DNA of 64,000 nucleotides from Aporrectodea caliginosa (lineage: Eukaryota > Annelida > Clitellata > Crassiclitellata > Lumbricidae): contig JACEVL010005070.1 in the NCBI GenBank assembly GCA_020284085.1, positions 197,501 through 261,500 of the forward strand, in the 5' to 3' direction. How positions within the stretch are numbered: position 1 is the first letter of the stretch; each line of letters begins with the position of its first letter. The notes under the pieces were generated by a model that was not told where the DNA came from, did not search any database, and worked only from the letters and a program-made list of their open reading frames with translations. Shown here piece after piece: positions 1 through 11,798 of the stretch. A program made the translations under genes and the position numbers.

Positions 1-167
1 ATTATCCAGGCCTGATTGTACTAATGAAAAAAGAAATAACTCAGTTGAGCGTAAATTTTGTGGCTGTTCATCATTGGACTGAGACGTGGGGTGGACCGTT
101 GAGTGGGCTCAGAGGGCGCCAAATGTACACTTTGCCTGGGGCGTCATTTGGGCTAAGGCCGGCCCTG
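1..167. mobile_element. Right end of a hAT-like DNA element (partial)
   Basis: The stretch ends at 167 with GGCCGGCCCTG, the inverted form of the CAGGGCCGGC terminus seen again at 18190. The left end is not visible, so no target duplication can be shown. It is GC-rich compared with its surroundings. Assignment rests on the terminus alone. Confidence 0.35.
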
Positions 168-481
168 CCTATAGGTATCTCACTACTTCTAATACTATAA
201 AAATTGTCGTCATTTTATGTAAGATGTACATCTACAGCGGCAAGAATAGTAACTAATACTAATTAAATCGAACAATGACACTTAGTGATACGTCTGCTAA
301 CACGAACTAATGCCAGTTATGCTACTGACTGATCCTCCTTTTTACATAGAACTAGAACCAAGTGATCTATCATTGTCGTATTTACCTCTCCAGAAGATTA
401 CACAGTGAGATTAGTTTTATCTATAAGTGAATAGTTAACCGGTGCGTTGCATTACATAGCATTCTCTTACACTTAACGCAG

Positions 482-1887
482 TGAATACCTGGCTGTTGGC
501 GCCTGCGATCCTGTCAACCTCGACTGTCGCGTTCTTGAGTCAGTTAAACGACGAATAGACGAGAATCCGGACAGGTATTGCCTCGAGGAAGCACAGGTAT
601 GTTCCATACTCAAAGGAAGGAAGGGCAAGGGAATGCGAGGCAAGGTAAAGGAACGTTGTGGTAAGATATGGTAATTCAAGGTAAAGCGTTTATAATGGCA
701 ATGTCATGCGATTTCTTTCACAAAACCATTGTCAAAAGCCTCATAATGTACGCTTCATACTCAGGGAAAGAAGGATGGGAAGGCAAAGGAAGTGAAGGAA
801 AGGCAAATGAAGGAAAGGAAGGCAAGGTAAGGTAAGAGATGGAAAGCTATGGTAAGATAAAAAGTTGTGGTAAGGTTAGGGCAATGTTATGCTAAGAGTG
901 GTCGGCCTACTCTTCATAGTTCATGCTCAGGGAAAGGGAAGTCAAGAGAAGGCAAGTGAACGGAAAGGAAGGAAAGGCAAGAGAAGGCAAGAGAAGGTAA
1001 GCTAAAGAAGGATATGGTAAATCAAGGTTAGGCAATTATAGCAATGCTATGCTAAGATATCCTATTTGTTACATATTAGATCAATTTGCTACATATGAGA
1101 TCATTGTCTGAAATTTAATGAATCATTCACCTTCGTACATTAACAGAACAATTCTATAAATGTTCTATAGTCGTCAGATTAGAACAGATAAGTTCTAGAG
1201 TACAGCTGATCAGATTAAAATGCACAGTGGATTATAGTAGATCAGAACAGATTAGGGTGGATTAGATTATTTTACAGATTCTTTTGAATGTTTGCTTGAA
1301 CTCTGAATATATGTTGCTCTTTCAGGAGCATATATTTCAGCTGATGAAGCGTGACAGCTACAATCGCTACATTCGTCTCGACATCTACAAAGAGTTCATT
1401 CACGGGAACAGACGAAAGGTCTGACAGCAATTATCTTCTTCATAGCCTAATTATAAAGATCCAAAGAGTTCGTTCTAACCTTATACTTTAGTTGAATTCA
1501 CTACGGTCTACATATTGAATCTTAGAATTTGGTAGAATTTAACTGATTTTATAGTTTTACAGATGCTAATGATCTATGACTACAACTACTTAATAACCTT
1601 GATAACTGACCTCTGTACAGGAAATTGCCTTCGACTGTTAAGTTTATTATTTTTAGTTGTCTAATTGTATCCAATACTTTAAAACACTTCTGATTTATTT
1701 ACCTGTGTTTATATTCAGCGCTCGCAAACACTTTCTATTATTTATTTGTTTATTGATTATTTCTTTATTCTTTAAAAAAGAAAATCTCTTTTTTAAATTT
1801 CAGAGCAAGAAACGTTTTGGAAGCGTGCGTCACCTGTACGATCTGAGCAGCAAAATCAACTTCAAGACTCGATACAGTGAAATCTAG
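482..1887 (+). CDS. RGS-domain protein, C-terminal exons (partial gene, R7-like)
   Basis: Three exons read as the end of a regulator of G-protein signalling, which speeds GTP hydrolysis on G-alpha subunits at the membrane. Exon A is 482-596 (starts after cag, ends GCACAG|GTATG). Exon B is 1326-1418 (after tttcag, ends CGAAAG|GTCTGA). Exon C is 1804-1887 (after a pyrimidine-rich tract and tttcag, stop TAG). Phases agree: A has one leading base, and the other junctions are phase 0. The peptide shows RGS landmarks: EYLAVGA then DPVNLD, a helix ending EEAQ, then HIFQLMKRDSYNRYIR and IYKEF. These match helices 6-9 of an RGS box. The QEHI-x-x-LMK-x-DSY wording is closest to my memory of the R7 group (RGS6/7/9/11), but without the N-terminal DEP/GGL region this is only a lean. 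The first half of the RGS box lies left of the window. If the intron after exon B were retained, the protein would stop two codons later, so exon C is slightly less certain. Confidence 0.8.
604..1030. repeat. Purine-rich degenerate repeat (AAGGAAAGGCAAG words)
   Basis: A stretch inside an intron of the RGS gene is built from imperfect words such as GGAAAGGCAAG and GGTAAGGTAAG, almost all purine on the plus strand. A similar block lies at 48707-48835. No coding frame is supported. Confidence 0.6.
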
Positions 1888-2672
1888 ATAGGGACAGAAC
1901 TAGGTACAAAGGAATCTAGATTCGAAAAAAATCTGGATACAGCGAAATCTAAATTCGGCCACTTCGCGGACTCTGGCCGTTTCGCTCGCGACTTCAACTT
2001 TGATGCGGTGGAAGTCAGTGACGTGCGCCAAGTTTTGCACGGACCATGAACGGCAAATTTGCCAAAGTCAACGGCTGCTGTTAACTGAATAACCAAGAAA
2101 ACGAAAATTATTTTCTGATCTAATATATCTAGTGACTTCTATAGCGCCGTTAACATAATGTCTGTGACATCAGTCGATGGTCGCTTTGAGTAAAATCGCA
2201 ATCAGAACTCGTAACCCATTGAAAAAGCCAGGTTGAAATCTTATAGATCAGAGAACGCAGAAGCCAGGCTACGGTGGGTTTGAAGTCGAGCCATCAATTT
2301 AGAGCTGACTGACATTAAGGAATGGGCAGAACGAACTGAATTGGGCCTAGAAGTCCAGAGCCTCAGACCAGCGACCGAGAAAACCCAAGGGCCAATCACT
2401 ACTGCTTGAGAGGCACATCAAAAGTTACAGCGTCCAATCGATCGAGTACAGTATCCATATGTGTGAGGGGTTAGCATGGAGCATGGAGCAGAGTTAGGTC
2501 GGTTGGTTAAGATGTAGTTCCTTGTAAATTGTAAGGCTGATTTTTTTAATGGATTCTCTGCTCAATAGGCAGTGAATGCAATATGGGTGTGATTTGCTGA
2601 AATTTAGGGTTCTTTGTTATGGCCCTGGCAAGAGAGTCGTGTAGTTAATTCACATTTTCACATTCACATTTT
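1888..2672. other. Intergenic, no gene recognised
   Basis: This is the RGS 3' untranslated region and spacer. It includes a short copy of a dispersed repeat near 2120-2200 (words like 'gacttctatagcgcc', also seen near 16630, 50310 and 61020). No coding frame is supported. Confidence 0.5.
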
Positions 2673-2742
2673 CCTTAGCGATGCCAATGAGAAGAGGATT
2701 GCAGTAGTCAAGTCTGCTGGAAACAAAAGCACTAGCCAGTGG
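2673..2742 (-). pseudogene. Fragment of LINE reverse transcriptase
   Basis: The minus strand reads AFVSSRLDYCNPLLIGIAK in one frame. This is the conserved 'SRLDYCN-x-LL' block in the thumb region of L2/CR1-type reverse transcriptases. Only about 23 codons are recognisable and the flanks are degenerate, so this is a relic. Confidence 0.6.
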
Positions 2743-2859
2743 AATTAAGACAGTATGTGGTAAAAGAGACCTGCATGATTGAATGAATATTAACAGTCTT
2801 TATACATGGATATTTTAAAGTTGAACATTCACAGTTTCCATAAGACGAGACGTCATGAG

Positions 2860-3126
2860 CATTTGCTAAGCAAGGTGAGGCTATTGTAAGTACTGTTGGG
2901 CTGTTACTAACTAGTTGGGTTGTTGCTAGGTAGCAAAAAGCTATCGCTAGCTAACGTTTGACAGATGCTAAGTTGGTGAGAGCAGACAGGCTATTGTGAA
3001 GTAACGTGAAGCTGTTACTAAGCACGTGAGGTGAGCCTGTTGCTAAGCAACAATAGGATGTTGCTAAGTAAAGTTTAACCGTTGTTAGGTAACACCAAAC
3101 AGATGTTAAGCAAATGCAAGTGTGAC
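2860..3126. repeat. Degenerate tandem repeat with GTTGCTA-type palindromes
   Basis: About 260 bp consist of imperfect copies of words such as GTTGCTAAGCAAC, GTTGTTAGGTAAC, GTTACTAAGCACG and GTTGCTAGGTAGCAA, spaced roughly 20-40 bp apart. Two of them fit the RFX X-box pattern (RYYNYY-N-RRNRAC) exactly. Whether this is a decayed satellite or a binding-site cluster cannot be told from sequence. Confidence 0.55.
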
Positions 3127-3269
3127 ATTATCTTGGATATGTGTTTGGTTAATATCCGTATTCGTTAATAAGTTAATAGCATTGTGGTTGCAAATACTCA
3201 TATATAATTTCTCACTTGACGCCTTTTTTCTCAGTGTCTGATTAATAGTAATGATTCATCCAGTAGTAG

Positions 3270-3603
<334 letters not shown>

Positions 3604-3674
3604 TTTTAAATTTTGCCCTGAGGTACTTCATTCCCCCAGGGTCTTAATTATAAAAGCGTTGTATTCTGGAACGG

Positions 3675-4490
3675 CTACCCCTCATCCATGTCAATTAAGG
3701 GTTTAATGAAGGAACCACTGAAAGCAACAGCGTTGAATCGTTGTATTGTAATGGATATGCGCTGGAATAAGAAGCTGGATACTCTGGGTTCGCCGGTTGC
3801 TTGTGTCAGATGGCGTCCCAGGTCGGAGATAAAATCAAGGCCTTTGCTGTTGATTGGACCTAGCGTTTCCATAGCAATCGGAATGAAAACGTGAGTGTTA
3901 AGGAGGGCGGAGTATTTCTGGTTCTTTCTGTCCTCCGCCAAGCCGGCCGCTGCTCCGGCTCGGGTGGCTGATGCGGCAAGGTAGGATGGAGCTAGCGTGT
4001 CCACCACCGTGGCATCCCACACCAGGCCTCTGCCGGCTCTCCATGGAATAAGAGTGATGCCATCCGGTCTTTTGCCGTCCGATCGAAGCAGGCCTTGCGG
4101 TTCCTTGGTCGCCGGGAACCCTGCTTTAACAAGAGCCCGGTAGAACAGGTCGTTGAGGACACCATGGCGAGCCACACGGCCAAAGCCCAGCGAACAAGAC
4201 AAGCCGTGTTCGCCCCTCGCGGTGACAAGTGCGCCACAAGCACAAGTGTGTGGTTCGCATATGCTGGCTCCTAAGCGCAATCCAACCGCCACCCTCATGG
4301 CCTCATCACTCAGTCTCAAGCCACAGGAAGTGATCGGCAAGGAGTAAAGCCAGTCTCCGGCATGCTGCGCTGTGATGGCCCTCCATCGGGCCTGGTCGTG
4401 TTTCTCTATTAGCGGGTTGAATAGCTCTGAGAACGTCTTTTGTAGTAGTGGTTTGTCCCATTTGGATTGTGCATGAGTTGGGAAGTCTTC
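3675..4490 (-). pseudogene. C-terminal end of a LINE polyprotein: zinc knuckle plus restriction-like endonuclease
   Basis: The frame is open on the minus strand for roughly 270 codons and ends with a stop at 3675. It contains GDWLYSLPI and CGLRLSDEAMRVAVGLRLG, then a Cys-Cys-His-Cys knuckle (CACG, nine residues, H-x3-C). This is followed by KRPDG about 15 residues before WDATVVD, then EDRKNQKY and near the end SFLFQRISITIQRFNAV. In R2/NeSL-type LINEs a CCHC knuckle precedes a restriction-like endonuclease with a (R/K)PD-x(12-14)-D/E motif, and this layout matches. The upstream end runs into an (ATT)n microsatellite at 4503-4534, where the coding sense is lost, so it is a 5'-truncated copy. 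The tail is undamaged, suggesting a fairly young insertion. The clade is inferred. Confidence 0.6.
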
Positions 4491-4501
4491 AGTGATTACG
4501 C

Positions 4502-4502
<1 letters not shown>

Positions 4503-4534
<32 letters not shown>
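4503..4534. repeat. (ATT)n microsatellite
   Basis: About ten ATT units stand at the 5' break of the LINE fragment. Confidence 0.9.
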
Positions 4535-5097
4535 GGTCGATATCTGACAACCGAGCTTGAACCTTCACTTGATATCTCTGGACGACGCAGCGCTCGTGAA
4601 TAGGCTGAGGCCCTGCAATTAGCTTTCAAGTCGCATTCTATGAAATTTCGACAGTATGCGATTACGATTGCGACTACAAATAATATTAGAACATAGTTCC
4701 GAGAAGTGACTGAAGATCGGGGTCAGAGGCCCTCGTGCGTTGATCGGAGCGAAGGTCTGTGTGTAAGCAGAGAAGGTTAGGCCTATAATAATAGACAGAG
4801 GACCTTCACTGTCAGAGTTCCGTGTAGACCCCCTAACGGTAGGCCTATATCTTATAACGCAGCAGAATTTATAACTGTATTGGTTAAGAACTGACAAAGA
4901 GCACTGGTAAAAGATTTTTACCCCATAAGTTCAGTGCATGAGGTCGTAAGTCCTACACACGGAATGGAGCGATTGTGATTGTGGGAATTAAGATGTGTCA
5001 CCAAGCATACATGTTACATATAGGACGGAAAGACGAAGATATAGCCTATGCATGGACGGAAAGACGAAGATATAGCCTATGCATGGATGAGTAGTAA
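4535..5097. other. Spacer, no gene recognised
   Basis: The stretch holds a 30-bp tandem pair around 5025-5085 (words 'ggacggaaagacgaagatatagcctatgc' repeated once). Nothing else is recognised. Confidence 0.5.
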
Positions 5098-5216
5098 AAA
5101 AGGCACTCGAAAGGGCATTCAGCGTTCGCGCAGTAGTCGGGAGCGCCTCTGAATGGGAAATCTGGTAGGGGCGCTATAACAAGTGTTCAAATCAATACAA
5201 TACAATACAATATCCC
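5098..5216 (+). repeat. SINE 3' body with (AATAC)n tail
   Basis: The sequence contains GTCGGGAGCGCCTCTGAATG and GGGGCGCTATAACAAG, then a tail of AATAC units. An almost identical body lies at 47400-47507. Reverse-oriented, diverged relatives are at 36126-36215, 49266-49330 and 51945-52065. Confidence 0.75.
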
Positions 5217-5739
5217 CCTTAGCGAAATGAAGTATTCGGTTTAGTTTGCATTTTTGGCGGTTTCTAAGTGTATTCAGTCGTACTTTTTGGATTTATTGTA
5301 TACATAAAATATTTTAAGTTGCGTAACTTTAGTTTGTACGTCGAACTGAAATTAATTTACTTCGTTTTTGGTGATTTTGACTGGATTTTCGTCTTGGCTC
5401 TCGTGACGCGTATGACGACGGGGATAGAATGGTTTATCCCCCCGGATACTCTAAACCCGTTTATTCCATCCGGGAGGAAAAATTCCTACATCCCCCCGGA
5501 TAGTCTTAGGACGAATACTCTATTTCGTGATACCGGCTTTAGGTATAGGTGACATATATATAGGCGGCTGACTAGAGCGGTATTAATCAAGGGACGGAAA
5601 ATTCCGGCAAAATGAAGCAAGAAAAGCACATTTTCTTCAAATTTAACGATTAAATATTAAAAGGGTGGCATTTTTGCCTTTACCTATGACACAAAACTGT
5701 CAAAGGCTGCGAAAGGCCGCCTCTGCGAAAAGGGAACGA

Positions 5740-6386
5740 TTGTTGGGTCCTAAGACTATCGTCCATAAGACTATCACTCATAGGACAATAACGCATTGGG
5801 CCTTTCACTCATTATTAGGCTCATCGCTCATACGCAGCCTTGAATTAGGCATTCAGTGAATTTTCCTTGCAATAAACAAGTTTTGTTTAAGCCAGCAAAT
5901 AGTAGTCCAATATTAATTAAAATGAAGAATTAGCAATTAGCTATAGAACCAAATTTTTGAATTAAATATTGAAGATTGTAGCCAGAATTAATTAAGAGAG
6001 TAAACACTGGCTCTTTGCCGTTAAAAATCATTGTATTTGTCCAGACCTGATGAATGTCCGGAGCTGATAAAAGTCCCTAATGTGGTGTGCATATATATTT
6101 GATATGTATACCATACGGGGAAAACGTTTTTTTTTATGATTGTTTCCTGTATGATCTGTGCAATTTAATAATCAATGTATATTTGTCGAGAACTGATGAA
6201 TGTCCGAAGATGACGAATGTCTATAATATAATTTGATGTGCCTATATTTGTAAAGTTATATGAAGTCAATTGATGCCTACTAATTGCTATAATTGCAAGC
6301 TGCGTATGAGCGATAGCCATATAAAAGTGAAAGGCCCTATGAGCGATGGTCCCTATGAGTGATAGTCCCATGAGCGATGGTCCATA
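5740..6386. mobile_element. Inverted-repeat element with repeated subterminal motif
   Basis: The left end (5740-5845) and right end (6296-6386) are inverted copies of each other. Both are built from several copies of a roughly 15-bp word such as GACTATCACTCATAGG, followed by GGGCCTTTCACT. The interior is AT-rich and has two copies of a word like CTGATGAATGTCCG (near 6047 and 6194). No transposase is visible and no clear target duplication was found. It is probably a non-autonomous DNA element. Confidence 0.6.
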
Positions 6387-6859
6387 CATCAATTGATGCT
6401 GGTAAAGGAACAAACCTTGTTCAGAGAAAAGGCCATCCTCAGGATGTTGCCCACTCGGGAACCACGGAAGGGGCAGATTCGTCGGATGCCAAGACAAAAG
6501 ATTACCTCTGTAAAGAAGAGACCAATATTGAACCCTCTTATTATTTGGAGGAGATCTGGGTTGAGGTCACCCCGCCTCCACGGAGGGCACGGAGTACGCG
6601 ATCGCCATAGTGGAATGTATACCAACTGCTTCACATTAGCAATATTCATACTAAGGAATTTGTGGTGATTTATTGTTAAGTCGCCTAAAATAGCCAGGGC
6701 GGTTGGCTTAGACGACATCTTTGTATTATAGGCTACATATTTTATTATGATTAATGCTTATGATATTTACGAGCCACAAAATATCATGTCATCCATTAGA
6801 CATGGCTTTTCATGGAGGTATACTTAGTAGGCACTATACTAAGTTCAGAAACATACGTA

Positions 6860-7203
6860 CATACATACATACACACACACATCCATACATACATACCTTA
6901 TTAGCATATACATATACATACACACATCCAATGTCATCCATACATACATAAATGCGTACATTCATTCATACAGACATCTATACGTACATACATCCATGCA
7001 TTCATACATGCATATATGCATACATGTATGCATAGATACATACATACATACGCACATACACACATACATGCATGCATACAAGCATACATGCATTCATACA
7101 TGCATATATGCATACATGTATGCATACATACATACATACATACATACATACATACATCCATACATACATACATACATACATGCATACATACATACATACA
7201 TTA
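6860..7203. repeat. (CATA)n degenerate microsatellite
   Basis: About 340 bp of CATA units have many CATG/CATC variants. Open frames rich in Met/Tyr/Cys or His/Thr/Ile across it on both strands are artefacts. Confidence 0.95.
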
Positions 7204-7905
7204 TTATTCTTCATTTATTGAATCACAAAATGTCAACAAAAGAAAATACAGCTCGACATGAGATAATTAGCAGGGTATACTGGGGAACAAACAGTATACC
7301 CAATGGTACCAGAATTCCGCTTAAATTTGACCACCAATCTCAAAGCAGTAAGGTGGCGACAAAGGAGAGCTTGTCTTGATAATGAATCATGCAGTGAACC
7401 ATTAGCTATGAAAATTGGTTCGCATAGGCTACATGACCCACAGAACAAGAAGTTCAATTTAACTAAACTATACAACAAGGTACAAATTACAGTCTTTTGT
7501 TATCGTTTAACAAATTTCGCAATTGTTTAACTAACTGCGAAGTAGGCAAACGTCAAATGCGTATACAAGCAATGAATTCCAAATTGATGGTCCAATACAT
7601 TTACTCTTGAAATGTCTAATGTTCGCTCGAACCTATAGCTATACGAACGTTATCTTACAATCTCGTAGAATTGGTATGCCTATAAATTTGAGAGATGTGC
7701 CAGACACACCGTGAAAAACTCGAGGCAATAATTTCCTTTCAAAGAGATTCATAAATTCTGCAATTTGAAGTCTATATGCAGATTCTATTTTTAGAATCTT
7801 CAGCGTCGAGAACATGTGATCCGTGTCAACTTCGCAATAGTATTTAGCAACTAGATATAGCCAGTAACTTATATATAGAGGCCAAAATACATACAATATA
7901 TATGC
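7204..7905. other. Spacer, no gene recognised
   Basis: AT-rich sequence. Short open frames here show no family motif, and no repeat was recognised. Confidence 0.4.
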
Positions 7906-7913
7906 ATGTACAT

Positions 7914-8654
7914 TAGGGTGCATCATATGCCCCAAAATATTTCAAAAGCGTTTGTCCCTATTTCATTTCTTTTCCTATTACTGAAAAGGCATGTTTACCC
8001 AAATTTGGCAATATTCTGACATACTACTAGTAAGTATCCCACCCAACAACTGAAGTTTTGCAGGAGCGAACCATTACGAGAATGTCATACATGTCATACA
8101 AGTTGCACTAGGGGTGTCCAGAAATATGATACATCGCAGAAAACACCCATACTCAAGTTTTTCCCATTATTCCATTCATTAGTTGTCTATAAATATTTTT
8201 TTCAGAATTTTAAAATGTTATCCTGAGGTGGCTCAAAGCCCCCAAACATACCCTACTTAAATCCCAGGACTGAAGGCTTGGGACTATAGGAACTTGGGTT
8301 CATTGTGAATTTACTCTTTTTATCACAGAAAATTAACAAAGAGTCCGATTTGGACGAACTTTTTGGAACTTGTTTGACTTGACAAGAGTTACATCTGGGA
8401 AAAATGTAGACACCATATCAAGGTCATTCAAGGTCATTTCAAGGTCAGAATAAACGAAATCTAGCAAAAACGAGGAAAAAATGGCCAGATCTCGGCTAAT
8501 AATCGTTGAAATCGGCTAGTTTTTTCTCGTTTCTCTCGTCTTGATAAGAACTACTTCCTGCAAGAAATAACGCTACTAAATTCAAGGCAATAGGAAAAGA
8601 AATGAAATAGGGACAAACGCTTTTTAAATATTTTGGGGCATATGATGCACCCTA
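7914..8654. mobile_element. hAT-type non-autonomous element, TAGGGTGCATC termini
   Basis: The first and last roughly 65 bp are near-perfect inverted repeats starting TAGGGTGCATCATATGCCCC. The element is flanked by an 8-bp target duplication ATGTACAT at 7906-7913 and 8655-8662. An 8-bp duplication with TAGGG/CAGGG termini is the hAT hallmark. The 741-bp body encodes no transposase. Confidence 0.85.
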
Positions 8655-8887
8655 ATGTACATACAATATATATACATGTTAACGAATTTAGGATGTAGTT
8701 ATACATTTCTATTAATTTATGTCTGCGATATATATTTATTCATTTGCCTGAGTTCCATTTATCTATGTATTGCCTTCTTCTAAGGCTAAGCTATATAATA
8801 AAATACAGTTACAATTTTACACTTAATATTTACCTATTGACAGTGTGATTCTCCTTACACTGCATGTGCGGATGTGTCTATCTGTCT

Positions 8888-8889
<2 letters not shown>

Positions 8890-8943
<54 letters not shown>
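8890..8943. repeat. (AT)n microsatellite
   Basis: An essentially pure AT dinucleotide run of about 54 bp, followed by shorter AT-rich runs up to 9000. Confidence 0.95.
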
Positions 8944-8948
<5 letters not shown>

Positions 8949-9000
8949 AGAAATGAGTATATATATATATATATGTATGTAATTATGTATATAAAATATA

Positions 9001-10760
9001 TAGGCAAGCAGTATAGACAGGTTTGTATATATAAGCAGTAGACATAGCAGTGTGTATATACGTACATAATGTAGGTCATCACAGGTTGGTAGTGATTGAG
9101 TTAGGTCGTGTGTAGCGTTGAGGGACCATGAGCAGCATACACTGCGAACGGCAGAGGGCGGTGGCCAGTGACGAGGGTGGAGAACCGATCGGCCCCAATT
9201 CAGATGACAATCGACTGCTCCTCTTCTTCAAGAACGAGGGTCTTTGTGTCTGAGGGGTGCAGGACACATTCTTCGGCTGTTCAGTGGAACAGCTTGCGAG
9301 GGGTGAACAGGCTGTTTGCTCTCGTTCTAACGGGACGCCGCCGGCGGGGAGCGAAGGAGGGTTTTTCGGTGGGGTAGAAGCCTAGAGCTCTTCAAACTGT
9401 GTTGACAGTAGTGCTTAAGTATCGACGACGCAGGTAGGAATGAAATATTAGCTGTCGACATTGATTTAGAGCCGCAGTTTGTTTTCTAATGTAATCTAAT
9501 CTGTGGACTTATGTAGCGCAATTGTTTGTTGATGAAGGCCTGATCGGCGCACATGCCAAAATCCAAGGTAAGGAAGTTGAATAACAAGCCAAGGCGGAAG
9601 TCGGTGAAGACTGAAAGCAAAGCCTATATTCTGTATCTGACTTGACCAACTCTGAACGTCTTACAGTTTCTTTGCAGGTCTTTTACTTAATAATGAAGGC
9701 CTCAATTTCAATAAATATATATCCCCATTCTTCCATTTTGTATCTATCTGTCCACTTCAATTCGAAACACCATTCACCGTATCCGTCTATCTGTCTACCT
9801 GCATTGGCTTTGGATCTGGACTTGTAACCGAGCGTGACTTGGTCCTATACCAGCGTCAACTGATTTTGTTTTTGACTGAACGCCTGCTAATAAAATTATT
9901 CTTATTACGGTTTATATTTTTAACGAAAAAAAGTAATTTGTAGGCGTATTATGATTTATTTACTTATTGTAGTGTATTTTTGTATTGATGATCAGTGATC
10001 ACTAATCTTAATCGTAAACTGAAAATTTCTAAAGCGCTACTCTAAAGCTAAGCGCAAGGCACCACTAGGTTATTCACGAGCGCTGCGCCTATCAAAGTGG
10101 TTAACCAGAGATCGACGTCCAGTGGAGGGCCGAGTCTGGCTGTCAGAGAGCCCAGAGATAGGAGGTAGATGAGCTGCTAAGGCGGGTATCGCTGAGGACG
10201 AGAAGGCTTGGAAGGTGGAGGATCGGATGGATTAGCGTAGGACTTCTTGAAGAGGTGAGATTCCACTAGATTAGAATAGTTTGGATTAGATAACAATTAA
10301 TGCTGTTGTGTCTCTGGTTCTAACTCATTCATGACTTTATAAAGACATAATCATCACAAAGCACAAGGCATCAGTCAGTGGTTGCTTCATGTGAGATCGG
10401 AATCCAACTTTCTAATTCGCTGGAGAAGTGAAGTGCTTCAGCCACGAAGTCTTTCAACCCTAAGCCCTGTGGTTCTCGACGACTAATATTAATAGAGGCG
10501 TATATGATGAATGAATGACCTTACCTAGCCTCGCCTTATCTTACCCTCTCGTAGGCTACCTCACTTACTTTACCTTGCAATACGTTATCTTTTAGCCGAG
10601 GCTGCAACAAGTTTCGAGTAAAGGAATTGATGAAGGTCAGAACACAATGGCTGTTGCAGGGGATGGCTATGTGTTCGAAACTTAAAACGTTTTACAATTC
10701 AAGTTTACGTGGGTTAAAGATAATTTCGGGATATCTTATGTTAACTTGCTGTCCTATTGA
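9001..10760. other. Spacer, no gene recognised
   Basis: A GC-richer patch (9100-9400) has a 41-codon open frame from an ATG at 9128, but no family resemblance or splice context supports it. SINE-like words occur at 9490-9525 and 10010-10090, the latter related to 18750-18815. Confidence 0.4.
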
Positions 10761-10764
10761 TTGT

Positions 10765-11006
10765 TCCGCTGGCCTGGACTTCCATTCTCCAGCACAGAAG
10801 TTTTGCTGTGGTCGGTCCATCCTCCTGGAACAAGCTACCATGAACCTGCGACATGAGATTCTCAGCCTCTCTTTGCCTCTTTCCCTCAAAAGCTTGAAGA
10901 CCATTTTGTTTGATTGTGGTTTTATTGTGTTAGGTCGGACACACCTGTTACAAGTCTCTCTTGAAGCGGCGCTTTAAAAGGAATTTGCAGTTACCATTAC
11001 CATTAA
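10765..11006 (+). pseudogene. LINE 3' end: end of reverse-transcriptase ORF
   Basis: Around 10790 one frame reads RSFAVVGPSSWNKLP, the 'FxVxGPxxWNxLP' block near the end of L2/CR1/Jockey-type ORF2 proteins. A neighbouring frame continues with LRHEILSLSLPLSLKSLKT, so a frameshift lies between. It ends in a short (TTACCA)n tail near 10992-11006, which suits a LINE 3' terminus. Confidence 0.6.
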
Positions 11007-11640
11007 GTGCTTTCCTTGTGAAACTACTTGTAGGTTGAGTCTTGCTTGCAAGGGTATTATACCAAGCTTTGAGCCATGCAGTCTAAATGGTACTTAGGTT
11101 GGAATTAGTGAGGTCTTTTTAGAATCCATTTATACATTTGAATTTTGGGACACATGTGTTAACAAGGATAACCACTTGCTTGAATTTATGCGGTATTACT
11201 CAATTTACCTGTTCAAATGAATATGTGGCTGTACACCTGAATATGTAGAAACCTTTGAGCTACAATGATATCTACCCGGATATTAGTGAAGTAGGTCTTA
11301 CGTTGGAGCCTACCCGTTCATCTCTATCTGTGCACACCTTCGCTCTTGTATATATTGGTGCCAATCCTATAGGATAGAGGGGATGAGCTGGACACACCTG
11401 TTTGCACACCTGACTACGGCTGCCTGTTACCTTGACGTCGGTCTTAATTAAACCATGACATAAAGATTGCTTCCGTCTTTAAGGAAGGCTCTAATTGAGG
11501 CGCATTAGTTGCCCAGGTATAAGCTAAAAGGTCAAACTATATGCTCAGGTGTCCAGAGAAAGACATCCAAGCCGACAGAGAGATACGAGAGACAGAGACA
11601 GAGGAAGAAACAACAGAAGGAGATAAGCTATAGACTGGTG
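11007..11640. other. Spacer, no gene recognised
   Basis: No coding or repeat signal beyond the purine-rich approach to the (GACA)n array. Confidence 0.4.

Positions 11641-11798
<158 letters not shown>

Noticed and set aside
9128..9253. 41-codon frame beginning MSSIHCERQ in a GC-richer patch
   Set aside because: It looks mildly coding but has no homology I recognise and no splice partner.
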